Assembly: GCF_013033355.1 (NCBI RefSeq)
Contig: NZ_WQDY01000005.1
Location: 62,001 to 126,000, forward strand
Direction of reading: 5' to 3'
Source of the DNA: Ruegeria lacuscaerulensis
GTDB taxonomy: Bacteria > Pseudomonadota > Alphaproteobacteria > Rhodobacterales > Rhodobacteraceae
DNA length: 64,000 nt
Shown here in pieces: positions 26,016 through 35,800 of this stretch. A program made the translations under genes and the position numbers. Within the stretch, counting starts at the first letter, position 1; each line of letters begins with the position of its first letter. Below the pieces are notes generated by a model that did no database searches, was not told the DNA's origin, and was given only the letters and a program-made list of their open reading frames with translations.

Positions 26016-26897
26016 ATGATCGAAATCCGCGACCTCCAACTCCTTAGCGCCCTTGCGCGGCACCAGCATTTTGCCAAAGCGGCCGAGGAATGCGGGATTT
26101 CGCAGCCCGCCTTTTCCATGCGCATCCGCAACCTTGAGGACAGGCTTGGCGTCTCGATCGTCCGCCGTGCCAACCGGTTTCAGGGCCTCACCGAAGAAGG
26201 CGAGATGATCGTCCAGCGGGCGCGGCGTATTCTGGATGAGACCAAGGCGCTGGAACAGCAGGTTCAGGCGTCCAAGGGTGAGATCACGGGGACGCTGATC
26301 CTGGGCGTGATCCCCACCGCAATTGCCTTTACCGGACGTCTGATCAAACGGTTGCAGCAGGCCCACCCGCGCATCCTGTCGCGGATCGAAACCATGTCGG
26401 CCACCGCCATTCAGCACCGGTTGGATGAGGGCAGTCTGGATGCGGGCATCACCTATGGTGACAGCATCGGCACCGATCTGCGGCAGGTTCAGCCCCTGTA
26501 CGAAGAAACCTATGTGCTGCTGGTTCCTGCGCATATGACTGATGAAACCGGGCCGATCCCGTGGGCGCAGGTGGCTGAGTTTCCGATCAGCCTGCTTGAG
26601 CCGCAGATGCAGAACCGGCGTATTCTGGACCGGATTTTCGCTGAACAGGGCCTGCACCCGCATGTGGTGGCCGAAACCAGCGGCTTCACCGCTTCGATGG
26701 TCATGGCGCGCGAGGGGTTGGCGGCCACGGTTGTTCCCCGCGTGCTGGTACGGGCGCTGGGCGAGTTGAAGGGGACGAAAGTGCTGCCTCTGGTCGATCC
26801 GGTCGTCAGCAAGCCGATTTGCCTCGCCACGCTCAGCCGTGATCCGGAATTGCCAACGGTTGAGGCGCTACGGGCGGTTGTCGCCTCCTTACGGTGA
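26016..26897 (+). CDS. LysR-family regulator, probable formate dehydrogenase regulator
   Basis: The 293-residue LTTR has an N-terminal winged helix-turn-helix (LQLLSALARHQHFAKAAEEC, GISQPAFSMRIRNLEDRLG, about 5-60). A linker helix and a periplasmic-binding-like effector domain (about 90-290) with GTLILGVIPTAIAF follow. It lies 85 bases upstream of the formate dehydrogenase genes on the same strand, as in fds loci where FdsR-like regulators are known, so control of fds is the likely role. I chose ATG 26016 because the HTH starts right after it. Confidence 0.85.
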   Translation: MIEIRDLQLLSALARHQHFAKAAEECGISQPAFSMRIRNLEDRLGVSIVRRANRFQGLTEEGEMIVQRARRILDETKALEQQVQASKGEITGTLILGVIPTAIAFTGRLIKRLQQAHPRILSRIETMSATAIQHRLDEGSLDAGITYGDSIGTDLRQVQPLYEETYVLLVPAHMTDETGPIPWAQVAEFPISLLEPQMQNRRILDRIFAEQGLHPHVVAETSGFTASMVMAREGLAATVVPRVLVRALGELKGTKVLPLVDPVVSKPICLATLSRDPELPTVEALRAVVASLR

Positions 26898-26915
26898 TAA
26901 GGAGTCGTTATCGTG

Positions 26916-26945
26916 CGATTGAAATATGCGATTTGACGATATGCT
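26916..26945 (+). promoter_or_regulatory. Direct-repeat element/promoter upstream of formate dehydrogenase
   Basis: CGATTGAAATATGC (26916-26929) is followed by CGATTTGACGATATGC (26929-26944), a near direct repeat of CGATT...ATATGC. TTGAAA (26919-26924) and TATGCT (26940-26945) could be a -35/-10 pair with a short 15-base spacer, which would suit an activator-dependent promoter. Confidence 0.4.
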
Positions 26946-26982
26946 AGTCTGATGAGACACGGGGCCTTAATCGGAGGGCATC

Positions 26983-28686
26983 ATGGCACCATTAGACACC
27001 AAGCCATCAGGCGCACCCAAGGGCGTCTGGAAGTCAGGTAAAGGCAAAGGGCGGCACACGCCCAAAGGCCGTCAGTTCACGGATGAGGCGCAGGCTAAAA
27101 TCGCACGCCTGCTGGGCGACCGCCCGCGCCGCCGCGATCTGCTGATCGAATTCCTGCATTTGATTCAAGACGAACACGGCCATATCAGCGCCGACCACAT
27201 CGCCGCTCTGGCGGTTGAGATGCGCATCGGTCAGGCCGAGATCTATGAGACCGCCACCTTTTATGCCCATTTCGATGTGGTGAAAGAGGATGATACGCCT
27301 CCGCCCGCGCTGACCATCCGTGTCTGTGATTCCCTGTCCTGCGAAATGGCCGGTGCCCAGCAGCTGCAAAAGGCGCTGGAGGACGGTCTGGATGCGTCGG
27401 AGGTTCGCGTCGTGCGTGCGCCCTGCATGGGCCGCTGCGATACTGCGCCGGTGCTTGAGATCGGTCACAACCATATCGATCATGCGACCCCCGAAAAGGT
27501 GCAGGCTGCGATTGCGGCTGATGACACCCACGCGCATCTGCCCGACTACGAAGCCTTTGCTGCTTATGAGGCGAACGGCGGCTATGCCAAGCTGAAAGAG
27601 CTGCGCGACGGTGGCGATTGGGAACAAGTTCAGGAAGACATCCTGTCCTCGGGCCTGCGTGGTCTGGGCGGTGCGGGCTTCCCGTCGGGCAAAAAATGGG
27701 GCTTTGTTCGTATGAACGAAGGCACCCGCTATCTGGCCGTGAACGGCGACGAGGGCGAACCCGGCACGTTCAAAGACCGCTACTATCTGGAGCGCACGCC
27801 GCATGTCTTCCTTGAGGGCATGCTGATCGCCGCATGGGCGGTTGAGGCCGAGACCTGCTTTATCTACATGCGCGACGAATACCCAGCGGTTCTGGAAATT
27901 CTGCGCCGTGAGATTGCCGCGCTGGAACGGGCCGGGATCGTCGCGCCTGGCTATATCGACCTGCGCCGGGGGGCCGGTGCCTATATCTGCGGCGAAGAAT
28001 CCGCGATGATTGAATCGATCGAGGGCAAAAAGGGCCTGCCGCGTCACCGTCCTCCGTTCGTGGCGCAGGTCGGCGTGTTTAACCGCCCGACCTTGGTGCA
28101 CAATGTCGAGACGCTGTATTGGGTCACTAAAGTGTGCCGCGAAGGTCCGGAATGCCTTAACAGCACCGAAAAGAACGGTCGTAAAGGCCTGCGCAGCTAT
28201 TCGGTCTCGGGCCGAGTGGCGAAGCCGGGTGTTTACCTGCTGCCCGCCGGTTCGACCATTCTGGATGTGATCGAAGCTGCCGGTGGTATGGCCGAAGGGC
28301 AGACCTTCAAAGCCTATCAGCCGGGCGGTCCATCCTCGGGTCTGTTGCCCGCGTCGATGGATGATATCCCTCTGGATTTCGACACGCTGCAACCGCATGG
28401 CACCTTCATCGGGTCCGCTGCCGTGGTCGTTTTGTCCGATCAGGACACGGCCCGCGATGCCGCGCTGAACATGCTGCGGTTCTTCGAGGATGAAAGCTGC
28501 GGTCAGTGTACGCCCTGCCGCGCGGGCTGCGAAAAGGCGGTCAAGCTGATGCAGGCCGACAAGTGGGATCAGGATCTGCTGGAAGATCTGTGTCAGGTCA
28601 TGGGCGACGCCTCGATCTGCGGTCTGGGGCAGGCGGCTCCGAACCCGATCCGCCTTGTCATGAAACACTTCGCTGACGAAATCTGA
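26983..28686 (+). CDS. fdsB: NAD-dependent formate dehydrogenase, fused gamma (NuoE-like) and beta (NuoF-like) subunits
   Basis: The 567-residue fusion has two parts. Residues about 45-165 are a NuoE/FdsG thioredoxin-like domain with [2Fe-2S] ligands Cys115, Cys120, Cys148 and Cys152. Residues about 195-567 are a NuoF/FdsB domain with the FMN/NADH segment SGLRGLGGAGFPSGKKW, GAGAYICGEESAM, and [4Fe-4S] ligands Cys506, Cys509, Cys512 and Cys546. It passes electrons from the FdsA molybdenum subunit to NAD+. It is 14 bases upstream of fdsA. The FdsG-FdsB fusion differs from the split fdsGBACD layout of Cupriavidus and Rhodobacter capsulatus. Confidence 0.92.
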   Translation: MAPLDTKPSGAPKGVWKSGKGKGRHTPKGRQFTDEAQAKIARLLGDRPRRRDLLIEFLHLIQDEHGHISADHIAALAVEMRIGQAEIYETATFYAHFDVVKEDDTPPPALTIRVCDSLSCEMAGAQQLQKALEDGLDASEVRVVRAPCMGRCDTAPVLEIGHNHIDHATPEKVQAAIAADDTHAHLPDYEAFAAYEANGGYAKLKELRDGGDWEQVQEDILSSGLRGLGGAGFPSGKKWGFVRMNEGTRYLAVNGDEGEPGTFKDRYYLERTPHVFLEGMLIAAWAVEAETCFIYMRDEYPAVLEILRREIAALERAGIVAPGYIDLRRGAGAYICGEESAMIESIEGKKGLPRHRPPFVAQVGVFNRPTLVHNVETLYWVTKVCREGPECLNSTEKNGRKGLRSYSVSGRVAKPGVYLLPAGSTILDVIEAAGGMAEGQTFKAYQPGGPSSGLLPASMDDIPLDFDTLQPHGTFIGSAAVVVLSDQDTARDAALNMLRFFEDESCGQCTPCRAGCEKAVKLMQADKWDQDLLEDLCQVMGDASICGLGQAAPNPIRLVMKHFADEI

Positions 28687-28700
28687 GGGGAGACAGAGCC

Positions 28701-31484
28701 ATGCTAGACGCAAGCCCAACCAAGACCGTCACCTTCAACCTGAACGGCGAAGATGTCACCGTGCCCGAGGGCTGGACCATCTGGGAAGCCGCCAAGGGGC
28801 AGGGGTTCACCATTCCGCACCTGTGCCATAAGCCGCAGCCGGGCTACAAACCCGACGGCAACTGCCGCGCCTGTATGGTCGAGGTGGAGGGCGAACGCAC
28901 ACTGGTCGCTTCGTGCATCCGACCCGCAGCGGATGGTATGGTAGTCAAGACAGACAGCGACCGCGCCGAGAAATCGCGCGCCATGGTCATGGAACTGCTG
29001 GTCGCTGACCAGCCGGAGGAGGCACATGACGCGTCCAGCCACTTCTGGGACATGGCCAAGCTGAATGATGTCAGCGACAGCCGGTTCCCGGCGAAAGAGG
29101 CCGAGAAAATCCCGCTGCTGGATGACAGCCACGTTGCGATGCGCGTCAATCTGGATGCCTGCATCAACTGCAATCTCTGCGTGCGCGCCTGCCGCGACGT
29201 GCAGGTGAACGATGTAATTGGCATGGCCGGTCGTGGCCACACAGCGCAGGTGGTTTTCGACCAGAACGACCCGATGGGCGATTCAACTTGTGTCGCCTGT
29301 GGTGAATGCGTTCAGGCTTGCCCGACCGGCGCGCTGATGCCTGCGACCGTGCTGGATGACCAGCAGAAGGGTGACAGCAAAAACTACGACTCTGAGACCG
29401 AAAGCGTCTGCCCGTTCTGCGGCGTGGGCTGTAAAGTTTCGCTGAAGGTCAAGGACGGCAAGGTCAAGTATGTCGAAGGCATCAACGGTCCGGCTAACGA
29501 AGGTCGCCTGTGCGTCAAAGGCCGGTTCGGCTTTGACTACATCCACCACCCGCACCGTTTGACCAAGCCGCTGATCCGGCGCGAGGACGCACCTGCCAAG
29601 GGCTTGAACGTCGATCCTTCGAACTTGTCGACCCATTTCCGCGAAGCGACCTGGGAAGAGGCGATGGATCTGGCCGCGACCAAGCTGAAGGAACTGCGCG
29701 ACGATGATCCGCGCAATATCGCTGGTTTTGGCTCGGCCAAGTGCACGAATGAAGAAGCCTATCTGTTCCAGAAGTTCATCCGTCAGGGTTTCCGCCACAA
29801 CAACGTCGACCACTGCACCCGTCTGTGCCACGCGTCGTCGGTGGCCGCGCTGATTGAAAACGTTGGATCGGGTGCGGTTACAGCTGCGTTCAACGACATC
29901 AAAGACGCGGATGTGGCGATCATCATCGGGGCCAACCCTATCGAGAACCACCCGGTTGCCGCGACCTATTTCAAGCAGTTTACCAAACGCGGTGGCAAGC
30001 TGATCGTAATGGACCCGCGCGGTGTCGGGATGCGCAAGTTCGCCGATGAAATGCTGCAGTTCCGACCGGGAGCGGATGTGTCGATGCTGAACGCGATCAT
30101 GAACGTGATCGTCGAAGAGGAGCTCTACGACAGCCAATACATCCATCGGTGGACCGAGAACTGGGAGGCTGAAAAAGAACACCTGCGCCAGTTCACGCCC
30201 GAAGCGATGGCTCCGATCTGCGGTATTGAACCGGATCAGATCCGCCGAGTGGCCCGTACCTTTGCACAGGCCAAGGCCGGCCTGATCTTCTGGGGCATGG
30301 GTGTCAGTCAGCATATCCATGGAACGGATAACTCGCGTTGTCTGATCAGCCTCGCGCTGATGACCGGGAATGTTGGTAAACCGGGCGCGGGTCTGCACCC
30401 GTTGCGTGGTCAGAACAACGTTCAGGGCGCCTCGGATGCTGGTCTGATCCCGATGTTCCTGCCGGACTACAAAACGGTCACAGACGACAACATCCGGGCG
30501 AAGTTCGCCGATGTTTGGGGATCAGAGGATTTCTCGAACGAAAAGGGTTTGACGGTCACCGAAATCATCGACCAGATTTACGCCGGAAATATCAGGGGCA
30601 TGTATATTCTGGGCGAAAATCCGGCCATGTCTGACCCGGACGTGAACCATGCCCGCGCAGCGCTGGCAAAGCTGGACCTGATGATCGTTCAGGACATCTT
30701 CCTGACCGAGACGGCAAACTACGCCGATATCATTCTGCCGGCCTCGGCGCTTTATGAAAAGAACGGCACCGTGTCGAACACCAACCGTCAGGTGCAGCGT
30801 GTGCGCCCGGCTGTCGCTCCTCCGGGTGAGGCGCGTGAAGACTGGGCGATCACTGTGGAATTGGCGCAGCGCATCGGTCTCAACTGGGATTACACGGATG
30901 TGTCTCAGGTCTTTGCTGAGATGAAGCTGACCATGGAGTCGCTGGACAACATCACGTGGGAACGTCTGGAAAACGAAACTATCACCTACCCGTCCCTGTC
31001 CGAAACCGATCCGGGTCAGTCCATCGTGTTCGGCGACGGATTCCCCCGGGCTGATGGCAAAGCCAAATTCACGCCCGCCAGCGTCATCCCGCCGGATGAG
31101 GCCCCAGATGCCGAATATCCGATGATCGCCACAACAGGTCGTCAGCTGGAACATTGGCACACCGGGTCGATGACCCGCCGGTCCAACGTTCTGGATGCCG
31201 TCGAGCCCGAGGCGAACTGTTCGATGAACCCGCGGACCCTCAAACTGATGGGGATTGAGCCGGGTGAGACGATCCGCCTGACCACCCGGCGCGGCTCGAT
31301 CGACATTATGGTGCGCGCCGACCGGGCGATTGCCGAGGATATGGTGTTCATTCCGTTTGCCTATGTTGAGGCAGCAGCGAATATCCTGACCAACTCGGCC
31401 ATCGACCCGTATGGCAAGATCCCCGAGTTCAAGTTCTCGGCCATCAGGGTTGAAAAGATAGAAGACGCCATCGCGGCGGAATAA
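28701..31484 (+). CDS. fdsA: NAD-dependent formate dehydrogenase alpha subunit
   Basis: The 927-residue molybdo-bis(PGD) enzyme oxidises formate to CO2. The N-terminal [2Fe-2S] domain has Cys42, Cys55, Cys58 and Cys72. Two ferredoxin [4Fe-4S] sites are at Cys154/157/160/164 and Cys197/200/203/207. A further [4Fe-4S] site begins Cys237-x2-Cys240-x3-Cys244. The metal ligand is Cys376 in TRLCHASSV, so this is a cysteine, not selenocysteine, enzyme. Molybdenum versus tungsten cannot be told. The usual partner genes fdsC (FdhD-type sulfur transfer) and fdsD do not follow here; a terminator does. Confidence 0.95.
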   Translation: MLDASPTKTVTFNLNGEDVTVPEGWTIWEAAKGQGFTIPHLCHKPQPGYKPDGNCRACMVEVEGERTLVASCIRPAADGMVVKTDSDRAEKSRAMVMELLVADQPEEAHDASSHFWDMAKLNDVSDSRFPAKEAEKIPLLDDSHVAMRVNLDACINCNLCVRACRDVQVNDVIGMAGRGHTAQVVFDQNDPMGDSTCVACGECVQACPTGALMPATVLDDQQKGDSKNYDSETESVCPFCGVGCKVSLKVKDGKVKYVEGINGPANEGRLCVKGRFGFDYIHHPHRLTKPLIRREDAPAKGLNVDPSNLSTHFREATWEEAMDLAATKLKELRDDDPRNIAGFGSAKCTNEEAYLFQKFIRQGFRHNNVDHCTRLCHASSVAALIENVGSGAVTAAFNDIKDADVAIIIGANPIENHPVAATYFKQFTKRGGKLIVMDPRGVGMRKFADEMLQFRPGADVSMLNAIMNVIVEEELYDSQYIHRWTENWEAEKEHLRQFTPEAMAPICGIEPDQIRRVARTFAQAKAGLIFWGMGVSQHIHGTDNSRCLISLALMTGNVGKPGAGLHPLRGQNNVQGASDAGLIPMFLPDYKTVTDDNIRAKFADVWGSEDFSNEKGLTVTEIIDQIYAGNIRGMYILGENPAMSDPDVNHARAALAKLDLMIVQDIFLTETANYADIILPASALYEKNGTVSNTNRQVQRVRPAVAPPGEAREDWAITVELAQRIGLNWDYTDVSQVFAEMKLTMESLDNITWERLENETITYPSLSETDPGQSIVFGDGFPRADGKAKFTPASVIPPDEAPDAEYPMIATTGRQLEHWHTGSMTRRSNVLDAVEPEANCSMNPRTLKLMGIEPGETIRLTTRRGSIDIMVRADRAIAEDMVFIPFAYVEAAANILTNSAIDPYGKIPEFKFSAIRVEKIEDAIAAE

Positions 31485-31505
31485 CCGACCACCACTCATG
31501 TTGGA

Positions 31506-31537
31506 AAGGCGGCCCTTGCGGGTCGCCTTTTTCTTTT
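31506..31537 (+). terminator. Rho-independent terminator after fdsA
   Basis: AAGGCGGCCC and GGGTCGCCTT pair around a 4-base loop with one G-T wobble and are followed by TTTCTTTTC. It closes the two-gene fds unit. Confidence 0.85.
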
Positions 31538-31595
31538 CTTGACAGAGATTTATTGACGGCCAAACCTGTCACCACTTTTGGTGGTGGAGGGTTCC

Positions 31596-32384
31596 ATGGC
31601 GCGCCGCTTTGTCGATTTGTCCGTTCCGCTGGAAACCGGGATCATATCCGACCCGCCGATCATGCTGCCTGAAATCGAATACTTGACCCATGACCAGACT
31701 GCAGAACAGGTCATGTCTTTCTTTCCCGGTTTGACAAAGGATGATCTTCCGGGCGGTGAGGGCTGGGCCATAGAACGTTTGCAGATCGCGACCCATAACG
31801 GCACTCATCTGGATGCGCCGTACCATCATCACTCGACCATGAATCGAGGAGAACGCGCGATCACGATCGACGAGGTGCCGCTGGAATGGTGCATGAATCC
31901 CGGTGTGAAACTGGATTTCCGCCATTTTGATGATGGCTATGTGGTGACGGCCGCAGATGTCGAGGCCGAATTGAAACGCATCGGCCATACGGTGCGGCCA
32001 TTGGATATCGTGGTCGTCAACACGTCCGCAGGCACGCATTATGGGCAACCTGATTATCTGATGAAAGGTTGCGGCATGGGCCGCGCAGCAACGCTGTATC
32101 TGACCGAGCGCGGTGTACGCGTCACCGGCACCGACGCCTGGAGCTGGGATGCACCTTTTGCCCTGACCGCTCAGGAATACGCCGAGACACAGGATGCCTC
32201 AATTATCTGGGAAGGCCACCGTGCTTCGATAGACATTGGGTATTGCCACATGGAAAAACTGACCAATCTGGAAAGCCTGCCGCCGACCGGTTTCGAAATC
32301 TCGTGTTTTCCGTTCAAGATCAAAGGCGCTTCGGCGGGATTCACGCGCGCCGTCGCCATATTCGAGGATGATGCAGATGACTGA
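31596..32384 (+). CDS. Cyclase family protein (kynurenine-formamidase-like)
   Basis: The 262-residue member of the cyclase/KynB superfamily carries the metal-binding motif THNGTHLDAPYHHH and the conserved DIVVVNTSAGTHYGQPDY segment. Members hydrolyse amides or lactones (for example N-formylkynurenine, isatin). This one is longer than KynB, so the substrate is open. I chose ATG 31596 because GGAGG (31586-31590) is 5 bases upstream. It overlaps the thioesterase gene by 8 bases, indicating coupled translation and possibly a joint pathway. Confidence 0.82.
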   Translation: MARRFVDLSVPLETGIISDPPIMLPEIEYLTHDQTAEQVMSFFPGLTKDDLPGGEGWAIERLQIATHNGTHLDAPYHHHSTMNRGERAITIDEVPLEWCMNPGVKLDFRHFDDGYVVTAADVEAELKRIGHTVRPLDIVVVNTSAGTHYGQPDYLMKGCGMGRAATLYLTERGVRVTGTDAWSWDAPFALTAQEYAETQDASIIWEGHRASIDIGYCHMEKLTNLESLPPTGFEISCFPFKIKGASAGFTRAVAIFEDDADD

Positions 32385-32886
32385 ACCATTGGGCGGCCAT
32401 GATGGTCCCTATGACGCACCTATCGAAATTCACGGATTCAAGGTTCTGCCGGAATGGATCGACTATAATGGCCACATGAATGTGGGCTATTACGGAGTGG
32501 CATTTGATATGGCGCTGGAACGGTTGATGGTTGATCATCTGGGACTGGGCGAAGTTCAGGTCAGCGCGTTGGGGCAGGGGCCTTACGTCCTGCAATCGCA
32601 AATGTCTTTCCTGCGCGAAGTTCTCGAAGGTCAGTCGTTGACCTTTCGCTTTCGCATGTTGGATGCCGATCACAAACGCGGGCATTATTTTGCCCAGATG
32701 CTTTCGGCTTCAGGCGAGGTGTGCGCTACACAAGAAGCGCTTTTCATGAATGTCAGCCATACAACAGGTCGATCTGTTGCGTATCCAGATTGGGCTGCAG
32801 CCCGGTTGGCGCGGATGGCGCGTGATCATGCAGAGCTTGAGCCGGCGCCTCAGATCGGTCAACCGATTGCGATCCGGCGTCAGTAA
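32377..32886 (+). CDS. Hotdog-fold acyl-CoA thioesterase, 4HBT type
   Basis: The 169-residue protein has the 4-hydroxybenzoyl-CoA thioesterase signature EWIDYNGHMNVGYYGVAFD with the catalytic-type Asp/His context, and QSQMSFLREV. It resembles the thioesterases linked to carnitine/betainyl-CoA breakdown in Rhodobacteraceae, but no such genes are next to it. Start codons ATG 32368, 32371 and 32377 are all possible. I list 32377 (MTEPLGG). The 3' end overlaps the convergent tamB gene by 7 bases. Confidence 0.8.
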   Translation: MTEPLGGHDGPYDAPIEIHGFKVLPEWIDYNGHMNVGYYGVAFDMALERLMVDHLGLGEVQVSALGQGPYVLQSQMSFLREVLEGQSLTFRFRMLDADHKRGHYFAQMLSASGEVCATQEALFMNVSHTTGRSVAYPDWAAARLARMARDHAELEPAPQIGQPIAIRRQ

Positions 32887-35800
32887 TTGCGTTCAAAGAA
32901 CACACCCAGCCCAGTCTCGCCCCGGCCATCGACAGTGCCCCGGACGGTGAAGTTGTCGGTGACGTCAAGGTTCAGGTTCACTTCGGTGTCGCCTTCTGTG
33001 TTGACGGTGAAATCGGTGTAGAGGTTGTCGCTCAGGTAAGCGCCCGCGCCCAAGCGTCCCGCTCCGCCTTCCGTCGCGCCTATATCGACCGTGTCTACCC
33101 CTGTGCTGTCACGCAGCCCCTTGGTGGCATCACCACCTGCGCCGCTAAGTTGTGCCAGCGACGCCGCCATCTGGGCAATCACAAAGGGCGACAGTTCCGA
33201 GAACCGGTTGCCGAACAACAACATGGCCAGAGCCTCTTCGGCGGGGCGTTCCGGGTCAGAGAATACGTCGACTTCGGGTGAATCCAGCGGCCCGGCGATT
33301 TCGATCGTAGCAGTACCGTCCGAGGTGCTGGTTGAAGATTCGAACTCGATATACGGTGTGAGGTCGCCTTGCAGCGTTACGATACCCTTGGTCAACGCCA
33401 ATCGACGCCCCAGAATATCAAAGTGACCGCGGATCAATTCTATCTGCCCTGACGGGATGACGGATGATGTGGTCCCGCCGATAAACAGCCGCCCACCCAG
33501 TTCCGCGTTCACGCCGCGACCGCGCACAAAGACCTCTTTCGGGGCCAGCAATGCGATATCCAAAGCAATGCGCGAGTCGCTTTGTGTGGTCTCTTCGTCC
33601 TTAACCAGACCGGCGCGTTCCCGTGTCAGCAGTTCTGCAGCACTTTCGCCAACATGCTGGATGTCGGGGATCGCAGCCGCCCCTACCGCGCCAGAGGCGG
33701 CTGCTAGGTTGATGTTTGTTTCAACGAAATTGATCTGCCCTGAAGCCGAGCTGTTTCCTGCCAACGCCCCGGTCATGGCAATTTGTCCAGCCAGTGTGGT
33801 CTCATACAAAAGCTGGTCCGTCAGAACCAGGTTATTCAAAGTCGTTACGATATTCGCGTTGAAGGGCGGGGTCAGGTCAACCGGCCCGGCGACCGAGAAC
33901 GATCCGCCGGCGCGGGTGCCGCCGGAAATGGAAACCGTTGCTCGGCTTTGCGACAGATCGACTGACCCGCTGATGCCAGTGATTGTTTGCGCGGCGCCCG
34001 GAATGGCCAGCGATGTGCCAGAGGTGGTGATCGACCCGCTAAGGGCATCAAGCGCTGGCTTGCCCTTAAGAGTAACGTCATACCGGGCAGTTCCGTCGAT
34101 TTTATTGGGTGAAATGAACAGGTTGGCAATTCCTATGTTCAAACCGCCCACAGCCTTCAGATCCGCTTCACCCGTACTTTCGTCAAACGTACCCGAAACG
34201 TCGCTGTTAATCTGCGCGGGGCCTTCGGCGCTGGTGTCGATGGTCCAGATGCCACTTTTGCGTTGCGCAGTTCCCGTGGCAGCGATGGTGCCGGGGAAGT
34301 CGGGTGCAAATCGTTCAATGCGATTGAGCTTGGCGTCAAATTCCACATCTGCGTCGCCGTCTGTTTCGACTGTCCCTTTGAGATTGGCATAAGAACTGTC
34401 AGGCCCGCTTAAATTTGCAGTTCCTTCCAACCCGGTCCGAGTTGGTGCCACGTTGCCTTCCAAAGTCAGGGGGCCAGACAGAGTCCGGGTCACACGGGCG
34501 ACGTCGTCCAGTGTCACCGAGTAATCCAGCCCTCCGGCCTCGCGCGAGACCTTGCCCGAGGCGTTTGCAGAGATTGCCGTTCCTGTCAGTCGGAACGTGC
34601 GAACATCCAGACCCTCGTCGCCATTTTCAGCGTCTATGGTCAGGGTTGTACGCCCCTCAATCAGCTTGTCGAGCACCTCGATCCCGGCCCGAATGTTGTT
34701 GGCGTCCACGTTCCCTTGAACGTCAAAAGCGCGCGCGGCGAGGTCGCCGCTGCCCTGTAGGTTGGCGTTCACCGATCCGGCCAGATCTTGCCCGGCCAGT
34801 CCCGAAAAAAGCGACAGGTCAGGCACGGTCAAACGCGCCTGACCCTGGCCCGAGGGTTCTTCGGTCAGGTCATTTATCGTGGCCTGAACCTGCGCGCTCA
34901 GGGCTTGGGCGTTGATTGTTGCGCTTCGTATATCAATGGCATCTGCGGTCCGAGCACCATCCCACTGGATTGTAGTCTGACCGGTCAACAGGGGATCAAT
35001 ATCCGCCATGCCCGTTCGTATGTTCCGACCGACGACATTGGCGGTGCCGTCAAACTCCAACGTTTGTACTGTCCCCGTGCCGCTGACTTCTGCCCGTACA
35101 GAGCCCCCCAGCTCACGCTGGGCCAAGCCCGAGAACACCGACAAGTCCGCCGCATTTACCCGCGCTTGCCCGTCGATGGTCAGATTGCCATCGGGTGTGG
35201 TCACATCGCCGCTTGCCTGAGCCTGCGCAGCTTCGCTGTTCAGATCGAAGGCGCGGATAGTAATGCCGTCTGAATCACGTTTGGCATCCAGCGTGATTGT
35301 CGTTTCGCCAGTGATCACCGGGTCGATGTCGTCGCGCCCGGTTGACAGGTCGCTGCCCTCGACAGCCAGCTTGCCGTCAAAGCTGCCTTCCAGTGGCGAT
35401 CCCGACCCATCAATTCTGGCCGAGACCCGCCCCCCAAGGTCCATCTGTGCGAGGTCCGAAAATCGGGCCAAGTCAGACGCTTCGAGCGTAGCTGAACCGT
35501 CCACGTTCAAACCGCTGTTCAGGCCATCGACCAAAGCATCCAGCGCAAGCGTATAATCCGATCCGACCAGTTCGAACCCCGATAGGTTCAGCGACTGATC
35601 ACTGCCATAGTCAAACTGGCCGTCCAGCGTGATGCGTTGGCCGATGGCCGTGTTCAAAGCAGGATCAGTCAAATCAACACCGGTGACGCTGGCTTGAAGG
35701 TCGCCACTTACTGACAGGGTTTCGGCCTGATCCAGAACTCCTTGCGCCGTAATCCGGGCGTTTTGCAGGTTGGCTTGAGGGGATTTAAAGCCGTTCGCCG

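Noticed and set aside
27034..28719. 561-codon open frame on the minus strand across fdsB
   Set aside because: It mirrors the formate dehydrogenase gene with high third-position GC; the plus strand carries all Fe-S motifs.
29811..29840. Possible selenocysteine formate dehydrogenase
   Set aside because: The ligand codon is TGC (Cys376), with no in-frame TGA.
29283..30398. Long minus-strand frame inside fdsA
   Set aside because: It is antisense to a gene with complete cofactor motifs and has no recognisable domain of its own.
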